Assembly: GCA_907163375.1 (NCBI GenBank)
Contig: CAJQUW010011266.1
Coordinates: 124,001-188,000, forward strand
DNA: 64,000 nt
Source of the DNA: Prostheceraeus crozeri
Taxonomy: Eukaryota; Platyhelminthes; Polycladida; Euryleptidae
Reading direction: 5' to 3'
Shown here: positions 31,612 to 44,256 of the stretch, in pieces
Numbering within the stretch: position 1 is the stretch's first letter
Layout: every line of letters begins with the position of its first letter
Translations under genes and position numbers: made by a program
The notes under the pieces: generated by a model
Database searches by the model: none
Told to the model about the DNA's origin: nothing
The model's input: the letters and a program-made list of their open reading frames with translations, nothing else

Positions 31612-33964
31612 CTGTAAAAAGTGCAGAAAGTGGACTGAACATTTGTATTTTAAAATTTTGAAAACTTAATGTAAATGTTACTTGTAACCTAATTAATGCT
31701 TTAATTCTAGCATGAGGTTCTAAAGGAATCTATCGTAAATTCCAACTTGGGCCCCATCATTACAATTTAATAACCTAGTTACCTCAACCTGCATGCATTC
31801 ATTATTATTTACTCAAAAATGAAAATAATACAAACCATGTTGATATTTACAGAAAACCAAGAGATACAATGATATTATGCGCATTTAAATGTGTTTGTGT
31901 ATTTCTATTCATGAACATGCTATGTTAACTTTTTTCGCTTGACTACCGCATTTCCTCGAATAGAACTCGCCATCACATAGAACCCTCACCTAAATTTTCA
32001 TTTAAGTGTTTTTGAGAGTTTTCTAGGAGTTAATCGCATGTATCGTTATAAGGTTCTCAGCATATGTCACAAGCTCAAATATGAAAAGGTTTCTATGGAC
32101 TAGGTTTCTACTGCCTACACTGCTCTAGCACCGTTCACCTCTACAGTCACTGGTACTGGTAAAATATATCTAATGTACTTCTCTTGAATATAATATGCAC
32201 GTATGCACATATGTTTACGCTTTTTGTACATGAATCCTGTACAGTGATTGTATTGGCGAAAATATATTTCTATTTCTATCTTAGTGTAAGGGATGCGACC
32301 TGGTCATTATCACTTCACGAGTTGTCACGAAATGACTTATATGAGTGCTTATATCAAGTGCTTTATATGAGGTCAGGAGAAGTCGGATCAAACTTCTGCC
32401 ATCGCTACACCTCAAGTTATCGTTCCTAATTCAAAAAGTATTTGTCCGAATTACATAAATTTTGGTAGGCCTATATGGATAGCAAATGTCCTCACCTACG
32501 CGCACTTTAAGTTTTGTGATGATTGATTCATTTTTACAAATTTCAAACAAATTTGAAATCGTGAGGGGGAGATAACCCGTAAGCATCAAATTTTCATTGT
32601 CGATCTGTTCACGATCTGTTCATATCTTGTCACCAGCCATATATGGGCCCTCAATAGGAAGATTGATAATACCCTCAACTTTATCTTACTTTAGCCTTAA
32701 ATTTACGGGGTCCACCTAATTTTCGAACGCATCTATGATGGGAAACAGTTGAAAAATGACAATTCATTCTTCGAGTCATCAAGTTCAAGGGGACGACGTG
32801 GCTGTATTTTTGTATGAAGCAAAGTATGCCATTCTACCTATCGCAGTCAGAGTCATAAAATCTAAATAAGCATTTGATTTACAATTCCGTTGTAGTTGAG
32901 ACTTTTAAGACAGCTCTTAATTTATGGATCTGTCATAGGGCCTAGTTGGACGCGTAAATTATGACACAGTGAAATGTTCTTACCTTTGATCTGGAATTGG
33001 ATCATTCAATTTACCACGGTAGATGAAATTCAGCTTTGACTCCACATTTCTATTGCAAGGAATCATGTGAGTGGCAATTTCATCAGTTCCTTGCGTCCTT
33101 AAATTCCTTCAGCGACGATGAGAAATTTGAAGAAACTCAGGACAACATCAACCAAAGTCCGTATCAATGTTCCTGAGAAAGCAGTATAAACATCGAATAC
33201 CGGTAGCATGAATTGATTTCTGTACAGTAATTGAAACAATCCGCAATGTAGACAACGCAATAGAAACTTCTCAGTCACAGCACTGGTGATGTTACCGACA
33301 ACCGAATCATGCACGCTGCTCCTTTATGCGTTGCTCATAAGCTGTCACTGTTAACGTGTTAACAGCAGTGCGGAGAACTGGTTGATCGATGACGGTAGTG
33401 TAGCAACATACGTGACCTGAATAGAATGCGTCATACTTATTTTTAATGCGCCTGGACTGCTTCCTGCAAACCCATGAACACAATAATAATGGGGTTTTGT
33501 CTTTGTCAAACCGAATAGCTTCTGCTCTGAATGTTTGACTTAATGTCCTATAATGATACTTATATAGTACGTAGTACTTACATTGCTCCCATTTCCTGAT
33601 TTGATCATTGACTTCGTATTCTCGATTTTACTAGCTACTTAAGTGACCAAGAACATCGTTTTTAAATATGTAGGATTGAGTATTATCCAATAAAAAAATA
33701 CCCAACGTCTTAGCCGATATAGCAAGAAGAAGCAGCACCAATTGACTAAAAACTGATCTCAATTCTATGCATGCAAGCATTCTTATAGTTCGCAACTTGA
33801 GTCAGCGGGGCCGGTTGTTGCCCCTGATGATCACTATACAAGTTCACAGATCACATTGAAAGTTCTCCATATTTTTTTTATAAGTAATTCATAAACTTCA
33901 ACTTAATGAAATTATTGTGCGCTTCCCGCAACTGCGGGTGCTGCGCGGTCCTTTCTCTGGCGCT
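31075..33964. other. Mostly non-coding; exon listed separately
   Basis: Apart from the acidic exon at 31442-31611, no gene or element end is convincing here. Confidence 0.4.
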
Positions 33965-34460
33965 GTGGTATTACCAAATTTCCAAGTTTCAGTTCCCAGA
34001 CATATCTTATAAGATATTACAGGTCAATCTTCAAAGATAACAGTTCTATCTTGCCAATCTTCCAAGTTTCAGTTCCCAGACATATCTTCCAAGATCTTTC
34101 AGGCTAATCTTCCAAGACAACAGACCAATTTTACAAATCTTCCAAGTTTCAGTTCCCAGACATATCTTATAAGATATTACAGGTCAATCTTCAAAGATAA
34201 CAGTTCTATCTTGCCAATCTTCCAAGTTTCAGTTCCCAGACATATCTTCCAAGATCTTTCAGGCTAATCTTCCAAGACAACAGACCAATTTTACAAATCT
34301 TCCAAGTTTCAGTTCCCAGACATATCTTCTAAGATCTTTCAGGCTAATCTTCCAAGACAACAGACCTATCTTACAAATCTTCCAAGATAACAGTCCAATC
34401 TTGCAAATCTTCTAAGATCTTGTAAGTTTCTTGGAAGATTTATAAGTTTCGATTCACTGG
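33965..34460 (-). repeat. Right arm: tandem minisatellite
   Basis: Higher-order tandem repeat (period about 120 bases) built of AATCTTCCAAG-type units with TTTCAGTTCCCAGACATATC, ending in CGATTCACTGG. Longer and more regular than the left arm. Confidence 0.75.
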
Positions 34461-34464
34461 GTAC

Positions 34465-37090
34465 CAATCGGAAATAGGCATAAAATGAACCATAATTGTG
34501 AACTTTTCCACCCTCGAAGCAGTTGTGGAGATCTCAGACTCATCAATTACTGCTGTGAAAACTTTGCCAACAGTCTGTTTTTAGTGTTCAACTATGTTTA
34601 TAATGATAACTTTCATTTTGAACATTGATTTATGCTGATTTATTCATGTAGGCCAACAAGTCATGCACGATCATTTGCGAAAACAAAATATTCGCACTTT
34701 GCGATCTTCTAACAAAACGCACATGCACGCGCATGATGTAAACATTGAATAAATGAATTTCACTCATTATGCATCATCGTGAACATGTCCAAAATCATTT
34801 TTCATCTAATAGTAAAAAAATTGTTATGGGAATTTCTACACCCTCTGAGACCTTTGGGGGGATCCATAGACCCCTTGGTCTATCTACCATACTTCCACTG
34901 ATTCAATTGAAATGAAATAAGATTTACAGATTCACTGTCAAAAATTGATGATTTAACATGAGCATGAGTGGTTGATATATCTTCGGCACAGAAAATGAAA
35001 TAAAAAAATATGGATCCAGGGTCCACTGGATCGCCCCAGGTCTCTGATGGTTGAAGGAGGTTGGAGTAAAAAGTTTTCCGACAGTAATGAATATATTCGA
35101 TCAACTGGAAGTACAAATTTGAGCTTTTTCCGAGCACTTTTTCGAAGGTTTGAATGTTTCTATTATTCTCATTATCTTCACATGACAAGTTTCTTTTTGA
35201 TGCATCAATTTTCAATATTATGTTGAAAAGTAGCTTGCACCGTATGATTACTGATAGAATTTATATCCTTATCTGATAACATCTATTTCAGTTGTGAATT
35301 CTTTCATTTTTAGACAATGAGCTATGCAAGTTTCTTATCTTCGCTTGAACCATAAATAACATATCTGTAAATGACCAGTTTTCAGGAGATCATTATGAAG
35401 TCAAAGAAAAAGCAGCCCAAAGTGTGATCGAAAACCACTTGACATTTAATGGGTTCTGGCATCAGCTGCTAACAGTCAATTATCGAGCCGTTTCTCCAGT
35501 TCCACGCTCCAACACTCTCTTCATCCACTCACTCCAAACTTTTTTGCCACTCTGTTCGGTTTACCTCCAACTCAGTTTCCCTCTCCGCTGCATATCTCTG
35601 ATTCCCGGGGAATTATTGGATTGTCTTCGTAAGCGACGTAGCATCCAAAACCAGGTCCTGGCACCAGCAAAGCAGCAGCACATATTGAAAATAGCACCGG
35701 AGCTGTCTTCCTAAACTACAGCATATGATGCAGCATGAAATTAAGGCTTGCTAGTCAAAGCTACCGGCAGTCTTCCGAGATGAGCCGTTATGTGGCATGC
35801 TGCCTCCAAGTCCGCCGACTTCAGATTCACATGTATGAAAAGTGCAGTTGGCTGAAACAGAAAATGACCGTCGGCAAGATCCATCCTAGCACCAATGTTA
35901 TGTAATCTATACAATAGCGATTCGCCAGAGACTGTTACGCGCATCAAGGAACAAATGAATTTTGAACAAGTAAACAATGTTTTGAATGAATAATAGCCAC
36001 ATCCTATTCTATGGGTTGCCCACTGCTCAGATGAAGCCAAGTACGAACAAGACAATATCGTCTGCATTCCATCTACATAATAGGAAGAGTCAAAATGAAC
36101 TTGATATCCTTATGGATATTGCCCGTATCAACCATGATTCCTACCTTGCAGTCACAATGGCCAGGAGCCTTACTTGCCGAAACCACTTGTAAACTCTGAC
36201 ATCGAAAATAAGAACAAGAAACAATCTATTGCATATGATTACTGGAGCAACATGGGGTGCCGATGCCACAACCCTGAGGAGAGCAGTGTTTGCATCGTGT
36301 TACTGAGCTAACTAATATCGCGCTATGGTGGGGTCTGGACGCGCACTTGAACGCTACAATGCACATAATTTCTGGCATTATCAGCAGTATACATAATCGA
36401 ATCATTGACTGTTCTATGCAATATCCCTCCACCGGAAATTTTATGCGATAACATCGCTAGGCGACTTCTCGACACGCTGCGTCCGATTCCGAGCCTTCCT
36501 TTGCCTGTAGTCTACATCAGACTGCAGGCCTACTATTGGTTTCACGTCATCCGATTTGGCGTAATGCACCTCCCTCCGCGGGACTTTAACTTCAACTCCA
36601 CTGGACTTCAATACAGCATATGATAGAAAACCTAGCATTTTCTCATTAAATCTTCCTATTACTTGTTTGTCGGACACTGAACTGTTAGATAGCTTCAAAT
36701 AAAGACACTCAACATTTGACTTTCTTGTGTGATTGACTTCCTTTACATACGAATGTATTTCATTATCTGAATGATAGTTTATATCTGCTATGTAGACTGT
36801 ATGCCCATTGCCCATACTATATAGACAATACTATGTAGACAAATATATGGGAGTCCCATACTTTTGTAAATTGATCTTGTGCCTTGCCAAAGGACGAACT
36901 TCCGAAACGTCGGCAATAAACGTACAATATCGAGAAATTTTGGCCTTATTTTTGTTATTCTGCAGGTATCAACCTTATTTTCAAATAATGAACCCTAAGC
37001 ACCTCCTGATCACGGCTCTTTTGTAAAGGAATTATCACTGAAGTATTACTTATTTTCATTTCAAACTTGACAGGATCTTTCCCATTTCAG
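34465..37090. other. Non-coding DNA upstream of the first visible CTNS exon
   Basis: Several short open frames exist, for example 35424-35714 and 36441-36815 (-), but none has a recognisable domain or clear exon borders. The first exon(s) of CTNS, with the signal peptide, were not found and may lie here or further upstream. Confidence 0.4.
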
Positions 37091-40000
37091 TGGAGAGATG
37101 GAGGTTCCATTAACCGTGTATTTCACATATCAAGAAAGCGGAGAGGCGAAAAGTTATCAAGATAAAGAATTGATTAGGAATTTACCCAACATCACCTTCA
37201 CACAAATCAATGTCAGCAGTCAGAATCGGACAGTCGTCATTGAAGGAACTGAAGCAGGTCACATTTATTTGGGAATGAATTCAACAGATTCTAATTTCAC
37301 CAAGTGAGTGTTTCAAAAATTGCTAAGAAGCGATTTCATCAATGAACTTTTTCAGCTTCATTAGTGATAACGTTGATTTCGTGTGCGAGCATTTTTAGAC
37401 AGTGAAAACGAAGCGATTCAGCAAAACATAATATTCAAGATTCACAATATTCATGATTAGTTAGATTTCCAGGGGCAACGGGTTTGGGCCTGAAAAACAT
37501 TTTCCATTTACATAGATAAATTGATAAATTTGTAAAAAGATAAAAAGATAAAAGGATAAATTTGAGTATTTATATATTGCTAAGGAGATATTGTGATGCA
37601 AATCGCATGGTGTAGTTGAGGCTTGAGAAAATACGCACTTAAACGATTCAATGTAATTAAAAATTTAACATTTTACTTGTAAATTTATAGACATACATGT
37701 AAATTTTGACAATAAACGAATGGAAGCCGTTTAATATATCAATCATGCCTAGATTTTGAAAGCATCAATCATAGAGGTCGGATATCAAAGCTATCTAAGC
37801 CTAGAGAGAATATCAGTCAGATTAGTGCACTTGTCCACGAAAAGTTATAAAATGATCAATATTTCAAGTTTTGCCTTCTCTAACGAGTCCTCTGACAGAT
37901 AAGTAAAACCTTACACTAATGTCACATTCACAAGGATGACTATGATTTGAATTCAGCTTGTAGCCGTTAAAAATACTTGCTGGAGATATATAATGTCCTC
38001 TCTATACTAAGATGGAAAAGATAGCTAATAATCCGACCTCTATGGTATTAATGAGTCGTACAGCAGAAGTCGCAAGGCGGTCGAGAAGGATCATTGAAAA
38101 AGCTAGACACTGTCGCTTCATCGGCCCACACACCGTATACTGTCACAGCTAGCGGAATACACTTCCAACCGAGCAGAGGGCATTTCTTGTCATTGGTTTG
38201 ATGTTTCCTCTCTTCACCCGCTTTAAGATATTCCTCTGTGTTGCTCGATCCATCATCTATATAGGGATTGCTGAAAAAGTTTTGACCGATAGAAACTTGA
38301 CTCTAGCTCTTTAGTTTTTCAGCCTATGAATAAAAAATTGAATCCACATTATACCTATATACGACAGGGAAACTTATTTATTGAATGACCCTCGTACTCT
38401 TAAATGTCATTCCAAAAACGTCATGTTTATCTGATACGACCATTTTTCGCTCCTTTAACGCTGTAGTTTGAAGCTCATCAACTTTCAATCAATCAAAACT
38501 TTTTCAGCAACCCTATATTTGAGCTGAGCGGGTGCACCACAGTAATATCAAAAGCGGCTGACTGTCTTAATGACCAAGAAGGAACCAGGATATCTGCTAG
38601 ATATTGCAGATATCTGTGTCAGATCTATGTCAGATATCTGCAGGATATTGTCGCCTGCTAGACCTGCACCTTGTCCTTGTTTGGGACTCAACATACCGGT
38701 GCGACAGAAGGAGAGAGAACACCACGAATGTCATTATCTGATTGTAAGACAGGAGCGACAGAACTTGCATTTGGAATAAGGTGCTTCATGTTGTGGATGC
38801 TTCTCTTCCAAAAGATGTCTTGTCTCTGCTGTATTCGGGGCAAGACCTTTGGACGCTAGCACGCGACACGCTTAGCTGTATAAACCATCTTCTGCAAAAG
38901 CGATAGCAGCTGACCTGGCTTGTTTCAACACAATTTCTGTCGATATCAATCTAGATTTTACATCCTTTTGGTTCTTAGAATTCTTACATGCTTCTTCCAT
39001 GCTTCAGATAGTCACCAGATACCCAACGATTGCAAAGTTTGATTACATCTACACGATGAGTATCCTTTTTTGCAGCTCGCTTGTTGGATGGCTGAACATA
39101 TTTCGGGAGCGTGGCCAAATATATAAAATATTCTACTGTATTGTGAGTAATTGTGTGGTGCATTGCGCCCTGCAAAATGCTACCCCATAACCTTTTTGCT
39201 TCGAATGGAGCGTGTTTTAATGTTGGTCGATGTAGACTCATTACCTCATCTGAAGTAGGAAGGGTGACATTCGCAGTAGATTCCATTGGAACTATTGGTG
39301 ATTTGTATGAGCCAAAAGCCGTAATTGACTCTCCACTGGCAAATTTTGATCACAATTGTGTAATTGTATATCCTACGATCAATATCAGTCCAAGAACAGA
39401 GGCAAAGAGATAAATGGTTCGAGACTTTCGGCGCTCTATTATTGAAAAATTTATTCATTGCTTCTCATCTTTCGATCTCGATTTGCTGTCAAAGGCTGAT
39501 GATGTGGATGCTGCTTATGCTCTCTTTTATGATATGTTATGTCAGTGGCGGCTTTAGCGATCATGCCCTTCATGCTCAGCATGACGAAGTATTTTGTCTA
39601 ATTTTCCTCCACACAAATCAACGATGTCAACCACAAGAAAGGGAAAGTTTTGAATCAACAAAAAAACTTCCAACATCATTTGATTACATTTGACAACATT
39701 TGATTACTATGTCAGATCATGTTGGTGTGACATTAAGGTCATACTCAATTAAGATTTATCAAGTAGCTAACTTGTTCTAAAAAATTCAGGGGAACACAAG
39801 TCAATTCGAGCATACCTCATTTGTTATTGGCCGGATCATCTGACGGGAGAACAATAGCAAAATCTGCGGATGATGATTTTCATACTCCATCTCATGCCGT
39901 GGACGGGAAGCAGAAATGATACGTATAGCTCGTTTCAACCAACTAACGGTAGCTGATTGGACGGCAATCTGCTGATTTTATCGGTGTAGTGAGATCATGA

Positions 40001-42992
40001 GATGTCTCGAGTCTCAGTTGCACGATTGAAACCCCATCGAATTGACTTCCTTTATAAGTAATTCAATATCTTCCAATGTTAATACAGCTTGTGATTTTGT
40101 GCGATTGACGGTGTTTTTACTATCTTAAATGCATGCTTCAAATAATTAGAACTTGAATATTATTTAATATACATTATCTGGTGATTAAATTTAGCCGTGG
40201 TCTTCTACATGCTTGCATATGTAGATATGTCTAGGAGCAAATAGTATAATAGGCTATGCATGCATCAGATTATCATCGGATGTACTCAAACATACAAATC
40301 ATGTAGCCTACGCCTGGAATTTTATTTTAAGCGTATTTTGGCTGATACAGTATGTAGATCATTAGAATTATGCCTAGCCCTACACCATATTCACTGGATT
40401 ACCTGATGTGAAAAGTAGGCGGCTTGCATGTTTGAATTATAATTAGGAAAGGGCAAATGCAAATGGAATGAGATTAAAATTTTGTTCATCGAATTCGTAA
40501 CTGTTTCTTAAGTTGCATGATATTAAGCTACATTATGCTACATCAGTTGCATGGTTAAAAATCCTTGTATGATAGCTGTCACACATACTTTTTTCCTCAT
40601 GATGCGAAAAAATTGATGAGCATGACCTAACAGAAATCCATAGAGCCGCCACTGGTTTAGAGATAAGGATAGGAATTTATGCGATCATTTTAAACTCAAG
40701 GTAAAGGTAGAAATCTCTACGGCTAAGCAATCCTGGGCTAGACATTCAAAATCGAGTAAAGATCTTTGGTCTGTGGTAAATAAAATTCGAGGAATAAAAG
40801 GTAGTAATGGCATTGAGTCCTAAGATCTCATCCAAATGGGTAAATCCATGCAACAGCATTTTGGGCCATTTTCGTCCTTTCAACTTTGCAACTTCTCTTT
40901 CTGTGAAAATTTGTATACATAGTCAATTTTTCATACTGAACTAGAAAAGCATAGTGGAGACCACATCAAAAGAGTACTTGTAAGTACAAGTTATTTTATT
41001 CGTCCTATATATTACTGGTATCTTCTGACCGATAATTTTGCAGGGATAAGAATAGGACCGCCAACAAGCACGCTGAAGCCTGCCTACATTCATGCCTGCG
41101 GCTCCTGCTGCTCTTGCTGCTCATAGCCAGTTTGTTTTCAATGTTGTTCACACAACTCGCAGATACATTGCTTGCGATGAAGGTAATGTAGCTTCACAAT
41201 TGTGTTAATATGAAGACGTATTGCTGTAACATGATGTTTGATTTCAGTTAATATTTTCAGTGTACTGAAAAACTACTGCGAAGTCAGTGTCAATCACTAC
41301 AACTGGTTGGTCATTTTTGCTTCTGTAATTGGATGGATGTATTTCGTCGCATGGACCGTATCCTTCTACCCACAAGTCTTTCTCAACTGCAAGAGGAAGA
41401 GGTAAGAAACATGCAGGTATTCCCAACTATGTCTTACAATAATAAATCTTCAGTGAGCTGGTTCGTGATGATTAACATACATGTACAGATAAGGCATAAT
41501 TTAAGTCCCAATGGACGGAAGGAGTTGCAGTCGGGAAGATAGGATGCTAACGTCCTTATTGGACTCAATTTGTGTCATATCAATGTCAATGAAGCATCTT
41601 GTTCAAAACTGTAAACGTCTGGAGACTGAGCTGTGTCCTAATTTCAGCATGAAGACTGGGAGATATCCTTTGAGTTCTGATATAATTGAGCACTTCTGAC
41701 AATGAGACGCAGTGCGTCTTGAAAGTGCTTACGAATAAAGCTTGCATTAACCAATCGTCAGCGGGTTTTGTTCCCCACCATTTAATAATTGAAATTTGAG
41801 ATTTTTCTCATCTTTGAATTCAGGAATACTGTTTAAATTACCGCAAGCATTAGGCCTACTTGTGATGCCCTATTGATTCAATATAACTGCATTGAAATAC
41901 GAAGTTGTGACGAGGTAGGGCCTGCTCATTTCAAATAGCACTTAACCTCCTCTGAGTGCGAAATTACTGATTACGTTGCACTTGTCGATCTCTCTACTAT
42001 CTATGCAGAGCGGTTGTGTAAGACTATGCTGTCCAGCTACTGTTTGCTAAATTGTATGTTTAACTCGACATGTGCATATTTATATTTAGATAAAACCTAA
42101 GATTAACATTGATAGGACCACATCGTTCTTCCTCCTATACCATATGTTTTATACTAGATGGTCATTGGTATAGGAGGCTTCAAGCCGGGAATTTTTACAA
42201 AGCACAAGTACTTAAGTGGAAGAGGTCCAGCACCTCCTGCTTTTGGGGCGGGATTTCTCTCTCTTTCTCTCACTCTCTCCATCGAATTGAATAGCTGAGT
42301 TTTATGACTTGTTAAGCAGTATTTCTGAGAACTTTCCAACTTTTCATAGAAATTAAAACATTTAAACAATGAATCAGTTTTCTTACAAATACACATTTGA
42401 AATGGCCAGCATGGTCGATATGCTACAGGCAACTTGAATCAACTAAACTGCATGATGTGTTTTTGAGCAAGATCTTGCCACCCGTGCTATCTCAAATGTT
42501 GCCATTTGGTCAAAGATTTACTGAATTTAGGTGAGTATATGATAATGACTTTGCTAAGGCTTCAGCAAATATATTCATAACTTAGAAATCGAAGAAGAAA
42601 ATGTGAAGGATACTTTACTGGAGCAAGAGATATTTGTAGTTGAGTAATCAACTTCTATAAATTGACAAGAAGGTGCTAAATTACTTTTTCTTTTTCCATT
42701 TGTCATCACATTTAGTGTCAGTGGTTTGAATTTTGACTTCCTTGCCTATAACTTACTGGGATTCACAGCCTACAGTTGCTTCAATGTCGGCATGTATTGG
42801 ATTCCAGAGATTCAGGTACAGAAGTAACATTTATTGATTAATGATCTGTTTACAACTTCCGCTACCTTCTAGACGGAATATCAAGCTCTCTATCCAAGGG
42901 GTGTTAATCCAGTACAACTCAATGACGTTATCTTCAGTCTGCATGCAGTGGCTATAACTTTGCTTACCATCCTTCAATGTTGCTTCTTTCAG
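37091..42992 (+). CDS. CTNS: Cystinosin, lysosomal cystine/H+ symporter (partial)
   Basis: Host gene. Four exons with GT-AG borders and consistent phases: 37091-37303, 41261-41401, 42716-42815 and 42873-42992. Exon 1 here encodes the lumenal domain with N-glycosylation sequons (NIT, NVS, NRT, NST and NFT across the junction). Exon 2 encodes the first membrane helix and PQ-loop: [19 protein letters not shown], like human VIGWIYFVAWSISFYPQV. Exon 3 reads [17 protein letters not shown] and exon 4 reads [18 protein letters not shown], both collinear with cystinosin. The protein exports cystine from lysosomes. Signal-peptide exon(s) and the remaining helices lie outside the visible part. Polinton B sits in the next intron. 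Confidence 0.9.
37770..38044. repeat. MITE, 275 bp
   Basis: Inverted ends CATAGAGGTCGG with further matching sequence inside (AGCTATCT). Non-coding, in the first visible CTNS intron. Confidence 0.65.
38262..38516. repeat. MITE, about 255 bp, mariner-like
   Basis: Inverted ends reading TAGGG(A)TTGCTGAAAAAG with TTTTGA next to them, and TA at both borders. Non-coding. Confidence 0.7.
39280..40830 (+). pseudogene. LINE ORF2 fragment
   Basis: Reads the end of an endonuclease domain ([18 protein letters not shown]) and then the linker to the reverse transcriptase ([30 protein letters not shown]). After the inserted hAT-like element come [17 protein letters not shown] and [11 protein letters not shown]. 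The order fits a jockey/CR1-type LINE. Frames change between segments, and no reverse transcriptase core was found, so it is a relic. Confidence 0.6.
39543..40654. mobile_element. hAT-like MITE inside the LINE relic
   Basis: Inverted ends CAGTGGCGGCT and AGCCGCCACTG, a common hAT terminus. Flanks TGTTATGT and GTTTAGAG only loosely resemble an 8-bp duplication. The interior is non-coding, 1,112 bp. The LINE reading resumes on the other side. Confidence 0.6.
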
Positions 42993-43496
42993 GTAAGTTC
43001 GTTAGCAATGCGATATTAAAGTTAATATGTTTTATGCATGCTTTTCTTGTTGCTTAGATACAGTGAATGATATATTATATTATGAACATTACTCAACTTG
43101 TCAGAATGATCAGGGATAAACAATTTAATAAGGGATATGCCATTTGAGTTTGCCCAATTCTTTATGAATTGAATTGTGTTTTTGCATAAGGATGTGGGAT
43201 AAGTATATGGTTGAGATCATAGAGTAGGGATATATACAGTGTAGGTACAGTGTCGACTCAAAAAAGTGTCTGTATACAGTCAAAATTTTTATATCAAAAG
43301 ATTCAGTTTTTTGTGAAGATTACGTTCCCGTGGTCCAAAAAATTATTTGAGCACTTTTGAAAAAAGTCAAAATTTGCCAATTTATATACTATCGAGATGA
43401 CTTTCCTACTTCAGTAGTATGAAACAAGTTGAATATCAAAAGGAATGAATATTTGCTAAAAAGTATCCGAACAAAGCGGAAATCAAGCTGATGATC

Positions 43497-43502
43497 AAGG
43501 TA
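43497..43502. repeat. Target site duplication AAGGTA (left)
   Basis: Identical to 62526-62531. Six bases is the Polinton standard. Confidence 0.95.
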
Positions 43503-44256
43503 AGTAGTAATAAAACGGCGAACACCCGATCGGCGCCCCCCCTCTGGAACGTGAGAGGTTGCGGTCTGTCGTGGTGTGCCGGCCAGGCTGGCGTGGTGTG
43601 CCGGCCAGGTTGGCCGCTCCCATCGTTGACAGCAATCGGAGAGAAAGAATGGTCGCTGACGTCCCCCCCCCCTCGAAAACGACAGAGTGTGAGACTCGGG
43701 TGAGTTGGCCTCGGGTGGGTTGACGTGGGCGACCGTCTAGGTTGTCGTGGTGGAATGGTGAAACGGACTTTAGATTCGTGATCAGCGTAAAATTCTCCAT
43801 CGGTATGGTGAATTTGAAAGCAATCGGCGAGAAAAAATTTTTCTTCAAAGTTTTGACAGAGTTAAAATTTTGGACGTTTTGGGATGTAGCTTCAAAACGA
43901 AGCATCGGAGAGCAAAACTGGTTTTAGATTTGGAATCAGCGTAACATTCTGCATCTGTATGGTGAATTTGAAAGCAATCGGAGACAAAAATTTTCTTACC
44001 CCCCCCCCGGCACCGATCTTCCAATTTTGCTTCTAGTGATCGTAGAAAGTCGTGCAATAGCTCGTTTGAAAGCTAAGAGTGAGACAAATTCAGTGAAAGA
44101 AACGGCTTGTTCATATCTGTCTTCGTTTAGATGTGAGACGCCATTTAAGATTTGGGAGATTGGCGAAAAACGACATAGTTAGAATTTTGGACGTTTTGGG
44201 CTGTAGCTTCAAAACGAAGCATCGGAGAGCAAAACGGATTTCAGATTTGGAATCAG
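43503..44256 (+). repeat. Left TIR of Polinton B
   Basis: 754 bp, matching 61285-62525 in reverse complement. Built of degenerate units with CAATCGGAGAGAAA, poly-C tracts and GACGTTTTGGG. GC-rich outer part with CCGGCCAGG repeats. Confidence 0.93.

Larger units (their letters stand above)
22797..34460. mobile_element. 11.7 kb segment with inverted ends, unclassified
   Basis: The ends are inverted copies: left CTAGTGAATCGAAACTTA, right (reverse complement) CCAGTGAATCGAAACTTA. Each is followed by arrays of TCTTGGAAGAT-like units. Both are bordered by GTAC (22793-22796 and 34461-34464), a possible 4-bp target duplication. The interior holds other transposons and small exons on the - strand. It could be one large DNA transposon of unknown superfamily or two related ends flanking host DNA. 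No transposase of its own was recognised. Confidence 0.4.

Noticed and set aside
22438-34880. Similar CACCCTCT...GACCCC strings on both sides of the 11.7 kb unit
   Set aside because: In the same orientation, diverged and outside the inverted ends; most likely an unrelated dispersed repeat.
36880-36930. Penelope/hammerhead-like motif (CCGAAACGTCGG)
   Set aside because: The CTGATGA half of a hammerhead core is absent, and no reverse transcriptase or GIY-YIG region is nearby.
38984-39286. 100-codon open frame on the - strand
   Set aside because: No domain recognised, and it partly overlaps the LINE relic on the other strand.
43246-43300. Possible Tc1/mariner end (TACAGTGTCGACTC) just left of Polinton B
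   Set aside because: No partner end or transposase was found on the other side of the Polinton.
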